Position numbers and translations under genes: made by a program. This document shows positions 41,819 through 50,253 of a stretch of DNA of 53,299 nt, piece by piece; the stretch's first letter is position 1, and every line of letters starts with the position of its first letter. The stretch is from an uncultured Lachnospiraceae bacterium (GTDB lineage Bacteria; Bacillota; Clostridia; Lachnospirales; Lachnospiraceae), in contig CANQRU010000023.1 in NCBI GenBank assembly GCA_947626395.1, forward strand, positions 1-53,299, written 5' to 3'. The notes below the pieces were generated by a model. The model ran no database searches. It saw only the letters and a program-made list of their open reading frames with translations, and had not been told where the DNA came from.

Positions 41819-43231
41819 TCAGCCGCCCAGCGTCATGTCCAGCAGCTCCGCCAGCGGTTCCATGGCGTTATATGCTTCCTCATAGGTATTCGTCTGCGCT
41901 CCCACCTCGATCAGCGCGGACCTGGGCCGCACATGGAGATTGTAGCGCAGGCCTTTCAAATAGATCTTCCGCGTAAGCCCCGGATAATACGCCGCCGCGT
42001 CCAGCTGCATCTGCAGGCTGAAGGCCAGGTTGTCTTCCTTACAGGGATTCGGCAGATATTCGATCGGCCCGTCCGGCGTCTGGCTCATACCGTTGAAGAA
42101 CATGATCTGCGCCGTCGGTTTTCCGTCGATCTCCGTGACCAGATGAACCGATTCATTCACGCCGTCCCGGTGGATATCCAGCACCACCTGAATGGACGGA
42201 TACTGCTGCAGGATCGCCGTGATCCCGTCAAGCGCATAGTTGTAGGCATGATTCCGGTCCAGTTCGCCGTTCATGATATCGTATGCGGCCGTATCGTGGA
42301 TAACCCTGTACCCCTTTTCCTCCAGCAATTCTGTCAGACGGCTGCCGATCCCCACAACCGTGGCCCCCGGATTCTCCGGTCCGTAATCGGCAAAGGTCTC
42401 CTGGGAATGGGTATGATAAATGAGAATCTGCGGCTGTTCCGTCCCCTTCTCTATAGACAGATCCCGGGCCAGAAGCGCCGCCGCGTCGATCTCCTCGCGC
42501 CCGGTTGTGGTAGACGCGTGAACGCTGTAGAAATTCTGCATCAGGAAATCAAAATCGCTGAGCTGCTCCAGCACATAGGCCGTTCCGGTCACCGCCAGTC
42601 CGTCGCGCCGGTGATACGCGGGAGTCAGGCTTGTCATCTGACGGAACGCGATCTCCTCCTGTGACAGCCCCGGACGATCTCCCGAAGCTGCTTCTTCCGA
42701 TCCCTGTCCCGCGCTGACCGGGCCCTGCACTGTCCCGGTCACTCCCTGTCCCGCTCCGCCTGGTTCCGCGTCCTCCGCCGCGCCCGCACCCAGCGGCCCC
42801 AATGGTCCCTCAAAGCTGTTCTCATCCCCATAGAGCGCCAGATACCAGGATTCATTTATTAATTTCTGTCTGGCCAGATAACCGGCATACGCCGGATCCG
42901 GATCGGAGACAACCGTAACCTGCGTCATAGTTTCCCGTGCCATAAACCGGAGAAACGGATCTCTTCCCAGCAGGAAAGCGACGATCCCGCGGGCAATGCC
43001 GCTGCGCACGGATTCCGCAAAGTCTGCCCGGTATTCTCCGGACCCGCCGGACGCGGCGTATTCCGGCCGTTCCTCCGCTTCCGTCCCGCTGCCTTCTTCC
43101 GGAAACAGCGTCTTTCCCAGAAGGTTGTCCTTTACTGTCAGAGCCTTATAAAACCAAGCCAGCATCAGAACCGCGCTCACCGCAAGCATTGCGGCGCGCA
43201 GCACGGTATCGGCCCGGTACCGTCTTCTCAT
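41819..43231 (-). CDS. spoIIP: Stage II sporulation protein P
   Basis: 470 residues. One N-terminal membrane helix (about 10-30), a Gly/Ala/Glu-rich spacer (about 150-190), then the SpoIIP amidase/endopeptidase domain: ILIYHTHSQETFADYG, VVGIGSRLTELLEEKGY, VVLDIHRDGV and the final LIEVGAQTNTYEEA. It cleaves septal peptidoglycan during engulfment together with SpoIID and SpoIIM. It follows gpr in the order found in Bacillus. Confidence 0.95.
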   Translation of the reverse strand: MRRRYRADTVLRAAMLAVSAVLMLAWFYKALTVKDNLLGKTLFPEEGSGTEAEERPEYAASGGSGEYRADFAESVRSGIARGIVAFLLGRDPFLRFMARETMTQVTVVSDPDPAYAGYLARQKLINESWYLALYGDENSFEGPLGPLGAGAAEDAEPGGAGQGVTGTVQGPVSAGQGSEEAASGDRPGLSQEEIAFRQMTSLTPAYHRRDGLAVTGTAYVLEQLSDFDFLMQNFYSVHASTTTGREEIDAAALLARDLSIEKGTEQPQILIYHTHSQETFADYGPENPGATVVGIGSRLTELLEEKGYRVIHDTAAYDIMNGELDRNHAYNYALDGITAILQQYPSIQVVLDIHRDGVNESVHLVTEIDGKPTAQIMFFNGMSQTPDGPIEYLPNPCKEDNLAFSLQMQLDAAAYYPGLTRKIYLKGLRYNLHVRPRSALIEVGAQTNTYEEAYNAMEPLAELLDMTLGG

Positions 43232-43345
43232 GGCTGCCGCCCCCTTCCTTCTCCCGTCATTCTTCTGCCGGTTCCGCGCGCTTCCCGCTTCCTAACGCCC
43301 GTCCGCCTTCATTTCCCCGGCATGCGCACAGTCAAAACTGTAACA

Positions 43346-44344
43346 TCATATGCCGTAGTCCTCTTCATCTTGCGGATTTTCGTAAAACGCCAGATGGATC
43401 CCCTCGGAGATCGTGTAGCCGAGCTGTTTCACCGTCTGATCGATATCCGGCGGCGTCACATAAAGCTGACCGAATTCCGGTTCCAGAAGCTCGCTGATCA
43501 ACTGGTACTGTTCGTCCGGCGGCAGTTCGTCCATATAGTCGCCCATTCCCTTCGTCTCCATATGGCTCCACAGCGTCCCGATCAGCGCGGAGATCGTGTC
43601 ATGGACAATAGCGGCTGCTCCGACCACCGTAGGCACGCCGATGGCAAGCACCGGAATACCCAGGCTTTCTTCCGTCAGGCTGTGCCTGTGGTTTCCCACG
43701 CCGGAACCGGGCTGGATGCCGGTGTCGGTCAGCTGGATCGTAGTTCCCAGGCGCCGGATGCTCCTGGCCGCCAGGGCGTCGATGGCAATGATCAGATCCG
43801 GCGCCGTCTCATGAAGGATCCCTCCTACGATCTCCAACGTCTCCATACCGGTCTGCGCCATGACTCCAGGCACAATGCCGCTCAGGATCACCGGTTCTTC
43901 CTCTCCGGCAGGCAGGCCGGACGCGGCGCGCAGATTGCGGTTCACGCGAAGATTGCCCAGGACTCCCGGCCCCAGAGAATCCGGCGTAACCGACGGATTC
44001 CCCAGCCCCACCACCAGCACGTGGAGAGGATCTCCGGCCGGAAGGGCATGACGTTTCCGCAGACCTTTAAGCATCCTGCGCAGCTGAGCCGCCAGCTCCT
44101 TTGACACTTCCCGGTGATACCCCTCATCCTTATGTCCCATCTGCTTCGCCTCCATCGTCAGATAGGTCCCGCAGGACTTTCCCATCGCCCGGGCGCCGGC
44201 TTCGTCAAGGATCCTCACCTCCGTCATCTTGATGGAACTGGAAGCTTTTCTCCACTCCCGCAGGGAGACCCCGGATATCTCTCCGCCGTTTCCCTGAAAA
44301 CCCTCTTTTTCTTCTACCGCCAGATCGGTACGGATCTCAAACAT
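43346..44344 (-). CDS. gpr: GPR endopeptidase (germination protease)
   Basis: 332 residues from the ATG at 44344, nine bases after AGGAGG; an upstream in-frame start at 44422 lacks a site. MFEIRTDLAVEE opens the mature region, preceded in the family by a pro-sequence removed in the forespore. Conserved segments include GLGNPSVTPDSLGPGVL, ETLEIVGGILHETAPDLIIAIDALAAR and LAIGVPTVVGAAAIVHDT. It degrades small acid-soluble spore proteins on germination. Divergent from rpsT. Confidence 0.95.
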   Translation of the reverse strand: MFEIRTDLAVEEKEGFQGNGGEISGVSLREWRKASSSIKMTEVRILDEAGARAMGKSCGTYLTMEAKQMGHKDEGYHREVSKELAAQLRRMLKGLRKRHALPAGDPLHVLVVGLGNPSVTPDSLGPGVLGNLRVNRNLRAASGLPAGEEEPVILSGIVPGVMAQTGMETLEIVGGILHETAPDLIIAIDALAARSIRRLGTTIQLTDTGIQPGSGVGNHRHSLTEESLGIPVLAIGVPTVVGAAAIVHDTISALIGTLWSHMETKGMGDYMDELPPDEQYQLISELLEPEFGQLYVTPPDIDQTVKQLGYTISEGIHLAFYENPQDEEDYGI

Positions 44345-44405
44345 ATTCCGCTGCCTCCTTTTTCTTTCTCTCAACATCTTTCGCAAAAAACGTCCGAAAT
44401 ATGTA

Positions 44406-44434
44406 TTGACAATCCCCGGCAAATCCTATAAAAT
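44406..44434 (+). promoter_or_regulatory. Promoter of rpsT
   Basis: -35 TTGACA (44406-44411), 17-base spacer, -10 TAAAAT (44429-44434). Leader of about 85 bases. Confidence 0.85.
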
Positions 44435-44525
44435 ACTAGCGTATGTTTACATTGAACTGTCCGTGTCCAGGCTTTAATGCAAACACAGCTCATAAACCAG
44501 ACCAATATATCGGAGGTGTAACAGA

Positions 44526-44789
44526 TTGGCTAACATTAAATCCGCGAAGAAGAGAATCTTAGTGAATGAGACCAAGGCCGCCCGTAACAAGGCGATCCGT
44601 TCCAGAGTTAAGACCGCTATGAAGAAAGTCGACGCTGCTGTCGCTGCCGGCGATAAGGCTGCCGCACAGGCTGCGCTGACAGGCGCTGTTTCTGAGATCG
44701 AGAAGGCCGCTTCCAAGGGCGTTTATCATCCGAATAACGCATCCCGGAAGGTGTCCCGCGTCAGCAAGGCTGTGAATACCCTCGCTTAA
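44526..44789 (+). CDS. rpsT: 30S ribosomal protein S20
   Basis: 87 residues, full length and highly basic at the N-terminus (MANIKSAKKRILVNETKAARN). The start codon is TTG at 44526, seven bases after GGAGGTG; no ATG is available. S20 binds 16S rRNA early in small-subunit assembly. In Escherichia coli rpsT also starts with UUG and this is part of its translational control, so the same may hold here. Confidence 0.97.
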   Translation: MANIKSAKKRILVNETKAARNKAIRSRVKTAMKKVDAAVAAGDKAAAQAALTGAVSEIEKAASKGVYHPNNASRKVSRVSKAVNTLA

Positions 44790-44859
44790 GCGGCGCGCTA
44801 AGATCTATGTGTTGTGTGAAGCGCGCCCGGCGCGTGTTCACGTCATCATGAAAAGAAAA

Positions 44860-44900
44860 AGACCTGTCCATACCGCGGCGGACAGGTCTCTTATTTTTTA
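44860..44900 (+). terminator. Intrinsic terminator of rpsT
   Basis: AGACCTGTCC (44860-44869) pairs with GGACAGGTCT (44880-44889), followed by CTTATTTTTT. Confidence 0.92.
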
Positions 44901-44913
44901 TAACTTCCATATA

Positions 44914-44938
44914 TAGAGCGCTGGCAACGCTCTTTTTA
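44914..44938 (-). repeat. Degenerate hairpin, possible terminator of holA
   Basis: GAGCG-TTGCCAG-CGCTC on the minus strand, with TATATATGGAAG following: a weak member of the dispersed repeat family. It lies just past the holA stop and has A/T runs on both sides. Confidence 0.45.
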
Positions 44939-44948
44939 TTTTCCGTTT

Positions 44949-45923
44949 TCAGTATTGCTTCGCGATCAGAAGCTCCACGGCGATCCGCTCGCCCAGGCGG
45001 CCGGTCTTGACCGCCTCCTCTGAATCGACGCACAGATCCACATAGGAAAGGATCTGCTCACGGGTAAAGCTTCTGGCCTGAGCCATGATCTTCCCGGCCA
45101 CGAAGGACTGCAGCTTCATCTGCGCCGCGATCGCATCCCGGCCCATGCCGTCCGCCATCAGCTCCTTCACCTGCAGGATCTGATTGAACTGCCTGGCGAT
45201 CAGGAACAGGATACGCATAGGCGGTTCCTTTAACGTCAGAAGATCCTCGTAAAGATCCATGGCCTGGCGCGTCCTGCGGTTGGAGATCGCCGTTACCATT
45301 TCGAAGATCCTGCCGGTCACCTGCTGCGTACAGACCGCTTCCACATCCGTGTCGGTCACCACGTCCCGTCCCTCGGTATAGCCGATCAGCTTCTCCAGTT
45401 CCATGCGGATATTTTCCATATCGTCGCCGGTCCCGGCAAGGAAATGCTCCATCGTCCGGGCCGTGATCTTCCGGCCCGCTCTGGCCAGGATCCCCCCGGC
45501 CCATGCCGCCAGCTGCTTCTCATCCTGCCGGGTCATCTCCGCCGCATATCCTTTCGCTTTGACCGCCTTATAAAGGCGGCTGCGCTTATCCACCTCCGAC
45601 TCCACAAACAGCATATAAGTGGTATCCGGCATCTGCGGCAGATACTCCACAAGTTCGTCCGCCCCGCTCCCCTTGAAAAGCCCGCTGTCCTCGATCTGGA
45701 TCAGGCGGCGCTCCCCGAAGAACGGCATGGTATCCGCCAGGCTTATGATCTCCTTAAGATCCAGTCCTTTCCCCTCGAAATAATGATAATTCATGGCGTC
45801 GCCGCCGATCAGGGCCTCTTTCAGCTGGTTCTTGTAGCTTTTCCTGAGAAATGCTTCCTCGCCGAAGAGCAGATAGATCTGTTTAAATTCCCCGGTTTTG
45901 ATATCCTGTGAAATCGTCTTCAT
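44949..45923 (-). CDS. holA: DNA polymerase III subunit delta
   Basis: 324 residues. Clamp-loader subunit that opens the beta sliding clamp. MKTISQDIKTGEFKQIYLLFGEEAFLR is the typical N-terminus (PVYLLYGEE-like), followed by the degenerate AAA+ modules and the collar domain (PPMRILFLIARQFNQILQVKEL). Convergent with rpsT; the position next to rpsT is conserved in Firmicutes. Confidence 0.93.
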   Translation of the reverse strand: MKTISQDIKTGEFKQIYLLFGEEAFLRKSYKNQLKEALIGGDAMNYHYFEGKGLDLKEIISLADTMPFFGERRLIQIEDSGLFKGSGADELVEYLPQMPDTTYMLFVESEVDKRSRLYKAVKAKGYAAEMTRQDEKQLAAWAGGILARAGRKITARTMEHFLAGTGDDMENIRMELEKLIGYTEGRDVVTDTDVEAVCTQQVTGRIFEMVTAISNRRTRQAMDLYEDLLTLKEPPMRILFLIARQFNQILQVKELMADGMGRDAIAAQMKLQSFVAGKIMAQARSFTREQILSYVDLCVDSEEAVKTGRLGERIAVELLIAKQY

Positions 45924-45983
45924 TGCTGTAGCTCCATCCCTGCCGCGCTGAACACAGCTTACATTTCGTTTCGGACGCGGCCA

Positions 45984-46421
45984 TCACGCCTTCCGGTTCT
46001 CCGTCCCGATGCCGCTTCCGGTATACCGGCGTTTTCTGCCGTCCCCCAGCCTGTCCGCCCACCGCTCGGTGAAAAATGCCGCGTAAGGCATCTGTTTCCG
46101 CCTGCGGTATTCCCGAAAGCAATTGCACCAGATCACCGACGGCAGCCCGACCACCGGGAGGTACAGCGGCCCCAGCATCAGCGACTGAAACGTGTGCCCG
46201 TATTCATGCCAGACCATCCCGCCGTCCCAGTCATCGCCGGAGGCCGGCGTGAAGATGAACATTCCCAGGGAGAGCCCGTTCTTCCCCGGCCAGCGGGTGT
46301 GGACCGCGCCGTGAAACGCCGCGTGGGGCGACCTGCGATAACGCAGATATAGCAGAAATCCGGCCAATGTCTGGGGAAGTCCCCAGGTACACTGCAAAAG
46401 CCGGTAAAGCCATTTCCACAT
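45984..46421 (-). CDS. Small HEYGH-motif putative metallopeptidase
   Basis: 145 residues; GGAGG stands about nine bases before the ATG. An N-terminal hydrophobic helix (LLQCTWGLPQTLAGFLLYLRYR) is followed by a compact domain with WHEYGHTFQSLMLGPLYLP and VGLPSVIWC, then YAAFFTERWADRLG. HExxH with a downstream Glu (TERWAD) suggests a zinc gluzincin-like site, with most other conserved residues being Gly/Pro/Trp. I do not know a characterised homologue. It lies between nth and holA on the same strand, 60 bases upstream of holA. Confidence 0.7.
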   Translation of the reverse strand: MWKWLYRLLQCTWGLPQTLAGFLLYLRYRRSPHAAFHGAVHTRWPGKNGLSLGMFIFTPASGDDWDGGMVWHEYGHTFQSLMLGPLYLPVVGLPSVIWCNCFREYRRRKQMPYAAFFTERWADRLGDGRKRRYTGSGIGTENRKA

Positions 46422-46510
46422 CCTGCCGCCACCTCCATCTGTTTTCAGACCGGTTATATGCCGCTTCAGCAGATCCGCCTCATCAATATTCTGTCATACC
46501 CGCAAGATGG

Positions 46511-47176
46511 TCACTCTTCCGAAGCTCCGGCACGCTGCGCCGGTACCCCGACCTTCGGACAGATATCATTCAGCACACATTTGTCGCAATACGGCTTTGT
46601 CCGGGCCGTACAGACGTCGCGGCCGTGCATGACCAGACGATGGCAGAAATCGCTGCCCTCCTCCGGCGGAATGATCTTCCATAAAGCCATTTCCACCTTC
46701 TTCGGCTCCTTAACGCCGTCTACCAGCCCCATGCGGTTGGTCAGGCGGATGCAGTGGGTATCGGTGACAATGGCCGGCCTGCCGAATACATCGCCCATGA
46801 TCAGATTGGCGCTCTTGCGGCCCACGCCCGGCAGTTCCAGGAGCCTGTCAAAATCATCGGGCACCTTCCCGCCGTACTGATCCCGCAGGACGCGCATGCA
46901 GGCGCTGATGTCCCGGGCCTTGCTGCGGCCCAGACCGCAGGGCTTCACGATCGCCTCGATCTCCGCCGGATCGGCGGCCGCCAGAGCCTCCACATCCGGG
47001 AATTTCGCGTACAGATCCTGCACTACCACGTTCACGCGGGCGTCGGTACACTGGGCGGCCAGACGGACGCTGACCAGAAGCTTCCACGCCTGGTCGTAAT
47101 CCAGGGTACATTCCGCCATCGGATATTCCTGCTTCAGACGCTCAATGATCGCAAGCGCCAGTTCCTTCTTCGTCAT
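46511..47176 (-). CDS. nth: Endonuclease III
   Basis: 221 residues from the ATG at 47176, preceded by CGGAGG. Base-excision-repair glycosylase/AP lyase for oxidised pyrimidines. The helix-hairpin-helix LPGVGRKSANLI carries the catalytic Lys, and VTDTHCIRLTNRMG the catalytic Asp. The C-terminal iron-sulfur loop reads C-x7-C-x2-C-x5-C, one residue longer in the first gap than the usual x6. Confidence 0.95.
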   Translation of the reverse strand: MTKKELALAIIERLKQEYPMAECTLDYDQAWKLLVSVRLAAQCTDARVNVVVQDLYAKFPDVEALAAADPAEIEAIVKPCGLGRSKARDISACMRVLRDQYGGKVPDDFDRLLELPGVGRKSANLIMGDVFGRPAIVTDTHCIRLTNRMGLVDGVKEPKKVEMALWKIIPPEEGSDFCHRLVMHGRDVCTARTKPYCDKCVLNDICPKVGVPAQRAGASEE

Positions 47177-47198
47177 ATCGATATTATCCTCCGTATCT

Positions 47199-48272
47199 CT
47201 ATTCACACAGACACTCCGGCAGAAATTCCGCCAGACTGTAGTATATTTTCCCGTCTCTTCCCACAGCCCGCTCCGCGCAGACCATGGAATTCAGGATCGC
47301 CTCGTTCGCGGCCTCGGCCGCGGCCTGAAACGCCTTGTTGATCAGATCCTCGTGGATCACCGTCTGGGTCAGGAAAATGTTATCGCTCCCCGCATCCTTC
47401 GGCACCCGGTTGGCCGTGGTGAATCCGATCATCACCTCACCGCTCCCGTGGCCCGTATACGCGCCGGTCCGGGCGATCCCGACGCCGGTACGCCGGATGA
47501 TCCGGTAAAGCTGACGCTCTGACACCGGAAGATCCGTCGCCAGGATCGTCATGATCGAACCCTGGTCCTGCCGGGAAACGGCCATATCATTGCGGGATTC
47601 CTTCATTTTCAGGATCTTCCCGCCAACCGGCACGCCGCCGATCGTCAGATCCACGGTGGAGCCGAAATTACTCTGGACCAGCACGCCAACCGTATATTTC
47701 TTTCCACCGATCTCGATCACGCGGGACGCGGAGCCGATGCCGCCCTTTAAGCCGTAGCAGACCGTACCTGTTCCCGCTCCCACGTCGCCTTCCTCGAAGT
47801 CCTCACTCGCTCCGGCGATGGCTGCCAGCACGTCCGCCTGGGTGACCGCGCGAACAGTGATGTCGCTGAGTCCGCTGTCATTGCACTCGCCCACCACGGG
47901 ATTTAAGCTGGTCACCTTCACGCCCTCCGCCCGGCAGCGGTCGATCGTATACTGGGCGACGCCGTCCCAGACCAGACCCACGTTCAGCGTATTGGTCAGC
48001 GCAATGGGCGTCTCAAGCGTTCCCAGTTCCCCGATCTGCACCAGCCCCGCGCTCTTGCCGAAGCCGTTATGTACATAACCGGAGGCGGTGTATTTGTTCG
48101 TAAACGCGTTATCCGGGCCAGGCACAATGACTGTGACGCCGGTACGGTGCGTTTCATTCTTAATCGTGACATGGCCCACTTTCACGCCGGACACATCCGT
48201 GATCTTATTGTGCGCGCCGGGCTTCAGGCATCCGATCGTGATCCCGTAATCCCGAATTCTCTTTTTCTGCAT
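47199..48272 (-). CDS. P1-family peptidase (DmpA/aminopeptidase-like)
   Basis: 357 residues from the ATG at 48272. Motifs GAHNKITDVSGVKVGHVT at the N-terminus, GTGTVCYGLKGGIGSASR in the middle and the autoprocessing Gly-Ser in RQDQGSIMTILATDLPVS near residue 253. Family members self-cleave before that Ser and act as N-terminal nucleophile aminopeptidases, some on D-amino-acid or beta-peptides. Lies directly between nth and a D-amino-acid-type aminotransferase, hinting at D-amino-acid metabolism (inference). Confidence 0.92.
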   Translation of the reverse strand: MQKKRIRDYGITIGCLKPGAHNKITDVSGVKVGHVTIKNETHRTGVTVIVPGPDNAFTNKYTASGYVHNGFGKSAGLVQIGELGTLETPIALTNTLNVGLVWDGVAQYTIDRCRAEGVKVTSLNPVVGECNDSGLSDITVRAVTQADVLAAIAGASEDFEEGDVGAGTGTVCYGLKGGIGSASRVIEIGGKKYTVGVLVQSNFGSTVDLTIGGVPVGGKILKMKESRNDMAVSRQDQGSIMTILATDLPVSERQLYRIIRRTGVGIARTGAYTGHGSGEVMIGFTTANRVPKDAGSDNIFLTQTVIHEDLINKAFQAAAEAANEAILNSMVCAERAVGRDGKIYYSLAEFLPECLCE

Positions 48273-48302
48273 ATTTCTGTCTGCCTTTCGCAAAATATAT
48301 CC

Positions 48303-49151
48303 CTACCGCCCGCACTTCTCCACTTCGTCCAGATACATTTTCCGCAGCTTCTCCACCGTCGCGGCGTCCTTCATACCTACTGCCGTTCTATCGATCTCCC
48401 GTACACGCATGCTCGGGTGGCTGGTGCTGGACATGATGATCTCGTCGGCCTCTTTCAGTTCCTCCAGAGTAAACTCCCTCTCCTCCACCGGAATCCCGAG
48501 CTCCCCGCAGTACGCGATCATATGCTTCCGCTCCACGCCCGGCAGGATCAGATTATCCGCCGGATGGGTAATGAACACGCCGTCTTTGATCATGGACACG
48601 TTCGAATGGGAACCCTCCGTCACAATGCCGTCCCGCACAAATACCGCCTCCTGGCAGCCATTTTCCTTCGCCGTCTGGGCCGCCAGCACATTCAAAAGCA
48701 GGTTCAGCGTCTTGATATTGCAGTTCAGAAACCGGGTGTCCGTCACGCTGACCAGCCGGTAGTCGTCCGACATCTCCACGCCGGGCCACGGCTTGCTGTA
48801 AACATACAGATTGCTGGCCGTCCCCGCCGGGAACAGATGATTGCGCGGCGCGGTACCCCTGGTGATCTGCCAGTACAGGAACTGACTGTCACTCTCCACC
48901 CGGTTCGCCAACTCCTGCAGAAGGTCGCCGATCTCCCGCCGCGTCATCGGCAGTTCGATACGCACCATGGCGGCGCTGCGCTCCATCCGGTCCAGATGTT
49001 CCTCAAGAGCGAATATCTTCCGGTGAAATACCATCGCCACCTCATAGATCCCATCCCCAAAATAAAAACCGCGGTCGCCGGCCGGGATCATCATGTCCGC
49101 GATCCTCGTGACCGTTCCGTTATAATACGCAAGATCTTTCATTTTCTCCAT
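48303..49151 (-). CDS. dat: D-amino-acid aminotransferase-like (class IV) enzyme
   Basis: 282 residues from the ATG at 49151, preceded by GGGGAG; the frame stays open upstream through three tandem repeats but has no start signal there. Class IV PLP enzyme: GDRGFYFGDGIYEV, QITRGTAPRNH, the PLP-binding Lys in CNIKTLNLLLNVLA, and DGIVTEGSHSN. These favour D-alanine aminotransferase over branched-chain aminotransferase. It would interconvert D-Ala and D-Glu for peptidoglycan. Confidence 0.87.
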   Translation of the reverse strand: MEKMKDLAYYNGTVTRIADMMIPAGDRGFYFGDGIYEVAMVFHRKIFALEEHLDRMERSAAMVRIELPMTRREIGDLLQELANRVESDSQFLYWQITRGTAPRNHLFPAGTASNLYVYSKPWPGVEMSDDYRLVSVTDTRFLNCNIKTLNLLLNVLAAQTAKENGCQEAVFVRDGIVTEGSHSNVSMIKDGVFITHPADNLILPGVERKHMIAYCGELGIPVEEREFTLEELKEADEIIMSSTSHPSMRVREIDRTAVGMKDAATVEKLRKMYLDEVEKCGR

Positions 49152-49200
49152 AATGCACTCTCCCCTTTCACACGGCAGCGATATCCGCCGCGCGCTGATG

Positions 49201-49336
49201 GAAATACGAGCAGGGCGTTCACCGGCGCTCTTCTCGTATGAAAATACAAGCAGAACGTCACCAGCGCTCTTTCTGCATGAAAATGCAAGTCGAACGTCAC
49301 CGGCGCTCCTCCTGCGTGGAAATAAAAACGCCGGCC
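49201..49336 (+). repeat. Dispersed hairpin repeat, three tandem units
   Basis: Three consecutive units of 40, 39 and 39 bp start at 49201, 49241 and 49280, each reading GAAATA(C), an AGCAG-like arm, CGTTCACCGGCGC or CGTCACCRGCGC, CTC, and CGTATG/GCATG/GCGTG. A partial unit with GAAATAAAAACGCCGG follows. The unit is a multiple of three in length, so frames pass through it. Confidence 0.88.
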
Positions 49337-49402
49337 CTGCACTCTTCAGTATACACGGTATACCTCCAAATATCAAGGCCGGCGGCCAGGGATTTTCCTG
49401 TT

Positions 49403-50002
49403 TCACCCGTGGATCATAATGCTGATCCGCTTATATACCAGCGCCGTAATGAGCGACACGATCGCGCCCTTCACCAGATTGAACGGGGCCACCGCCAGGA
49501 ACACGAAGGTCCACACGTTGGAGATAGCCGGATTGATCTCCGCCCCCTGTTCAATGATCTGCTCAAGCGGCATGAAATTCGAATAGAACGGCAGCATGAC
49601 AAGCGCGTTCAGCACCGCCCCCACAAGGGCCATGCAGATAGTTCCGACGATCATTCCGATGACCGCGCCCTTCTTCGTCCGTTTGAATTTATAAATCACC
49701 GCCGCCGGGATCACCAGCGAACAGCCAATGCAGACATTGGCGAATTCCCCCACGAACCCGGTCGACGTGGGCTTGATCACCAGCTTCACCAGGATCTTCA
49801 CCAGCTCGATAACCGCCCCGGCCACCGGCCCCATGGCGAATCCGCCCACCAGCACCGGGATCTCGCTCAGATCCAGCTCATAGAACGCCGGCGCAATGAA
49901 CGGCAGCGGGAACTCAAACAGCATCAGCACGGCGCCCAGCGCGCCGAACATCCCCATCAGCGTGACGTGCTTCACAGACAGCAGTTTCTTCTCTTCTTTC
50001 AT
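49403..50002 (-). CDS. ribU: Riboflavin ECF transporter S component RibU
   Basis: 199 residues, five or six membrane helices. LPFIAPAFYELDLSEIPVLVGGFAMGPVAG and VKILVKLVIKPTSTGFVGE are typical RibU segments. It binds riboflavin and works with a shared EcfA/A'/T module encoded elsewhere. An FMN riboswitch and terminator upstream support the substrate assignment. Confidence 0.95.
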   Translation of the reverse strand: MKEEKKLLSVKHVTLMGMFGALGAVLMLFEFPLPFIAPAFYELDLSEIPVLVGGFAMGPVAGAVIELVKILVKLVIKPTSTGFVGEFANVCIGCSLVIPAAVIYKFKRTKKGAVIGMIVGTICMALVGAVLNALVMLPFYSNFMPLEQIIEQGAEINPAISNVWTFVFLAVAPFNLVKGAIVSLITALVYKRISIMIHG

Positions 50003-50105
50003 GACTACATCCTCCTTGAAAATGAAATGATCGTGCTAAGTTCATTCGCAAGTGGAACCGCGCGCCGGTCTTTACGCAGGGCCGCCGGCCGTGGTAAGAC
50101 AGATC

Positions 50106-50180
50106 CAGGCAGAGTGCCGCCGACGCTCCGGCCGCAGGAAAATGCGGGCAGAACATCACCGGCACTCCGGCTCGCAGGAA
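50106..50180 (+). repeat. Dispersed hairpin repeat, two degenerate tandem units
   Basis: CAGAGTGCCGCCGACGCTCC, CGCAGGAAAATGC, then CAGAACATCACCGGCACTCC, CGCAGGAAAACA: period about 40. They lie between the FMN-responsive terminator and ribU. Confidence 0.7.
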
Positions 50181-50183
50181 AAC

Positions 50184-50211
50184 AAAAAGCCCCGGGCCAA
50201 ACACCCGGGGC
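50184..50211 (-). terminator. FMN-controlled terminator upstream of ribU
   Basis: On the minus strand, GCCCCGGG and CCCGGGGC form a perfect 8-bp stem, followed by TTTTT. It lies between the riboswitch and ribU, as expected for transcription attenuation. Confidence 0.85.
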
Positions 50212-50253
50212 GTCTCATCACAGCGAAACCCGCGCATCCGCGCGGCACGCAGT

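Noticed and set aside
44440-44480. Sporulation-type promoter (AC-N17-CATACGCTA) upstream of gpr
   Set aside because: The spacing fits a late mother-cell promoter, but gpr is expressed in the forespore and the match is on a short degenerate motif; likely chance.
49201-49336. Possible CRISPR array
   Set aside because: The units are contiguous imperfect repeats of 39-40 bp without unique spacers, no cas genes are nearby, and single copies occur across the window.
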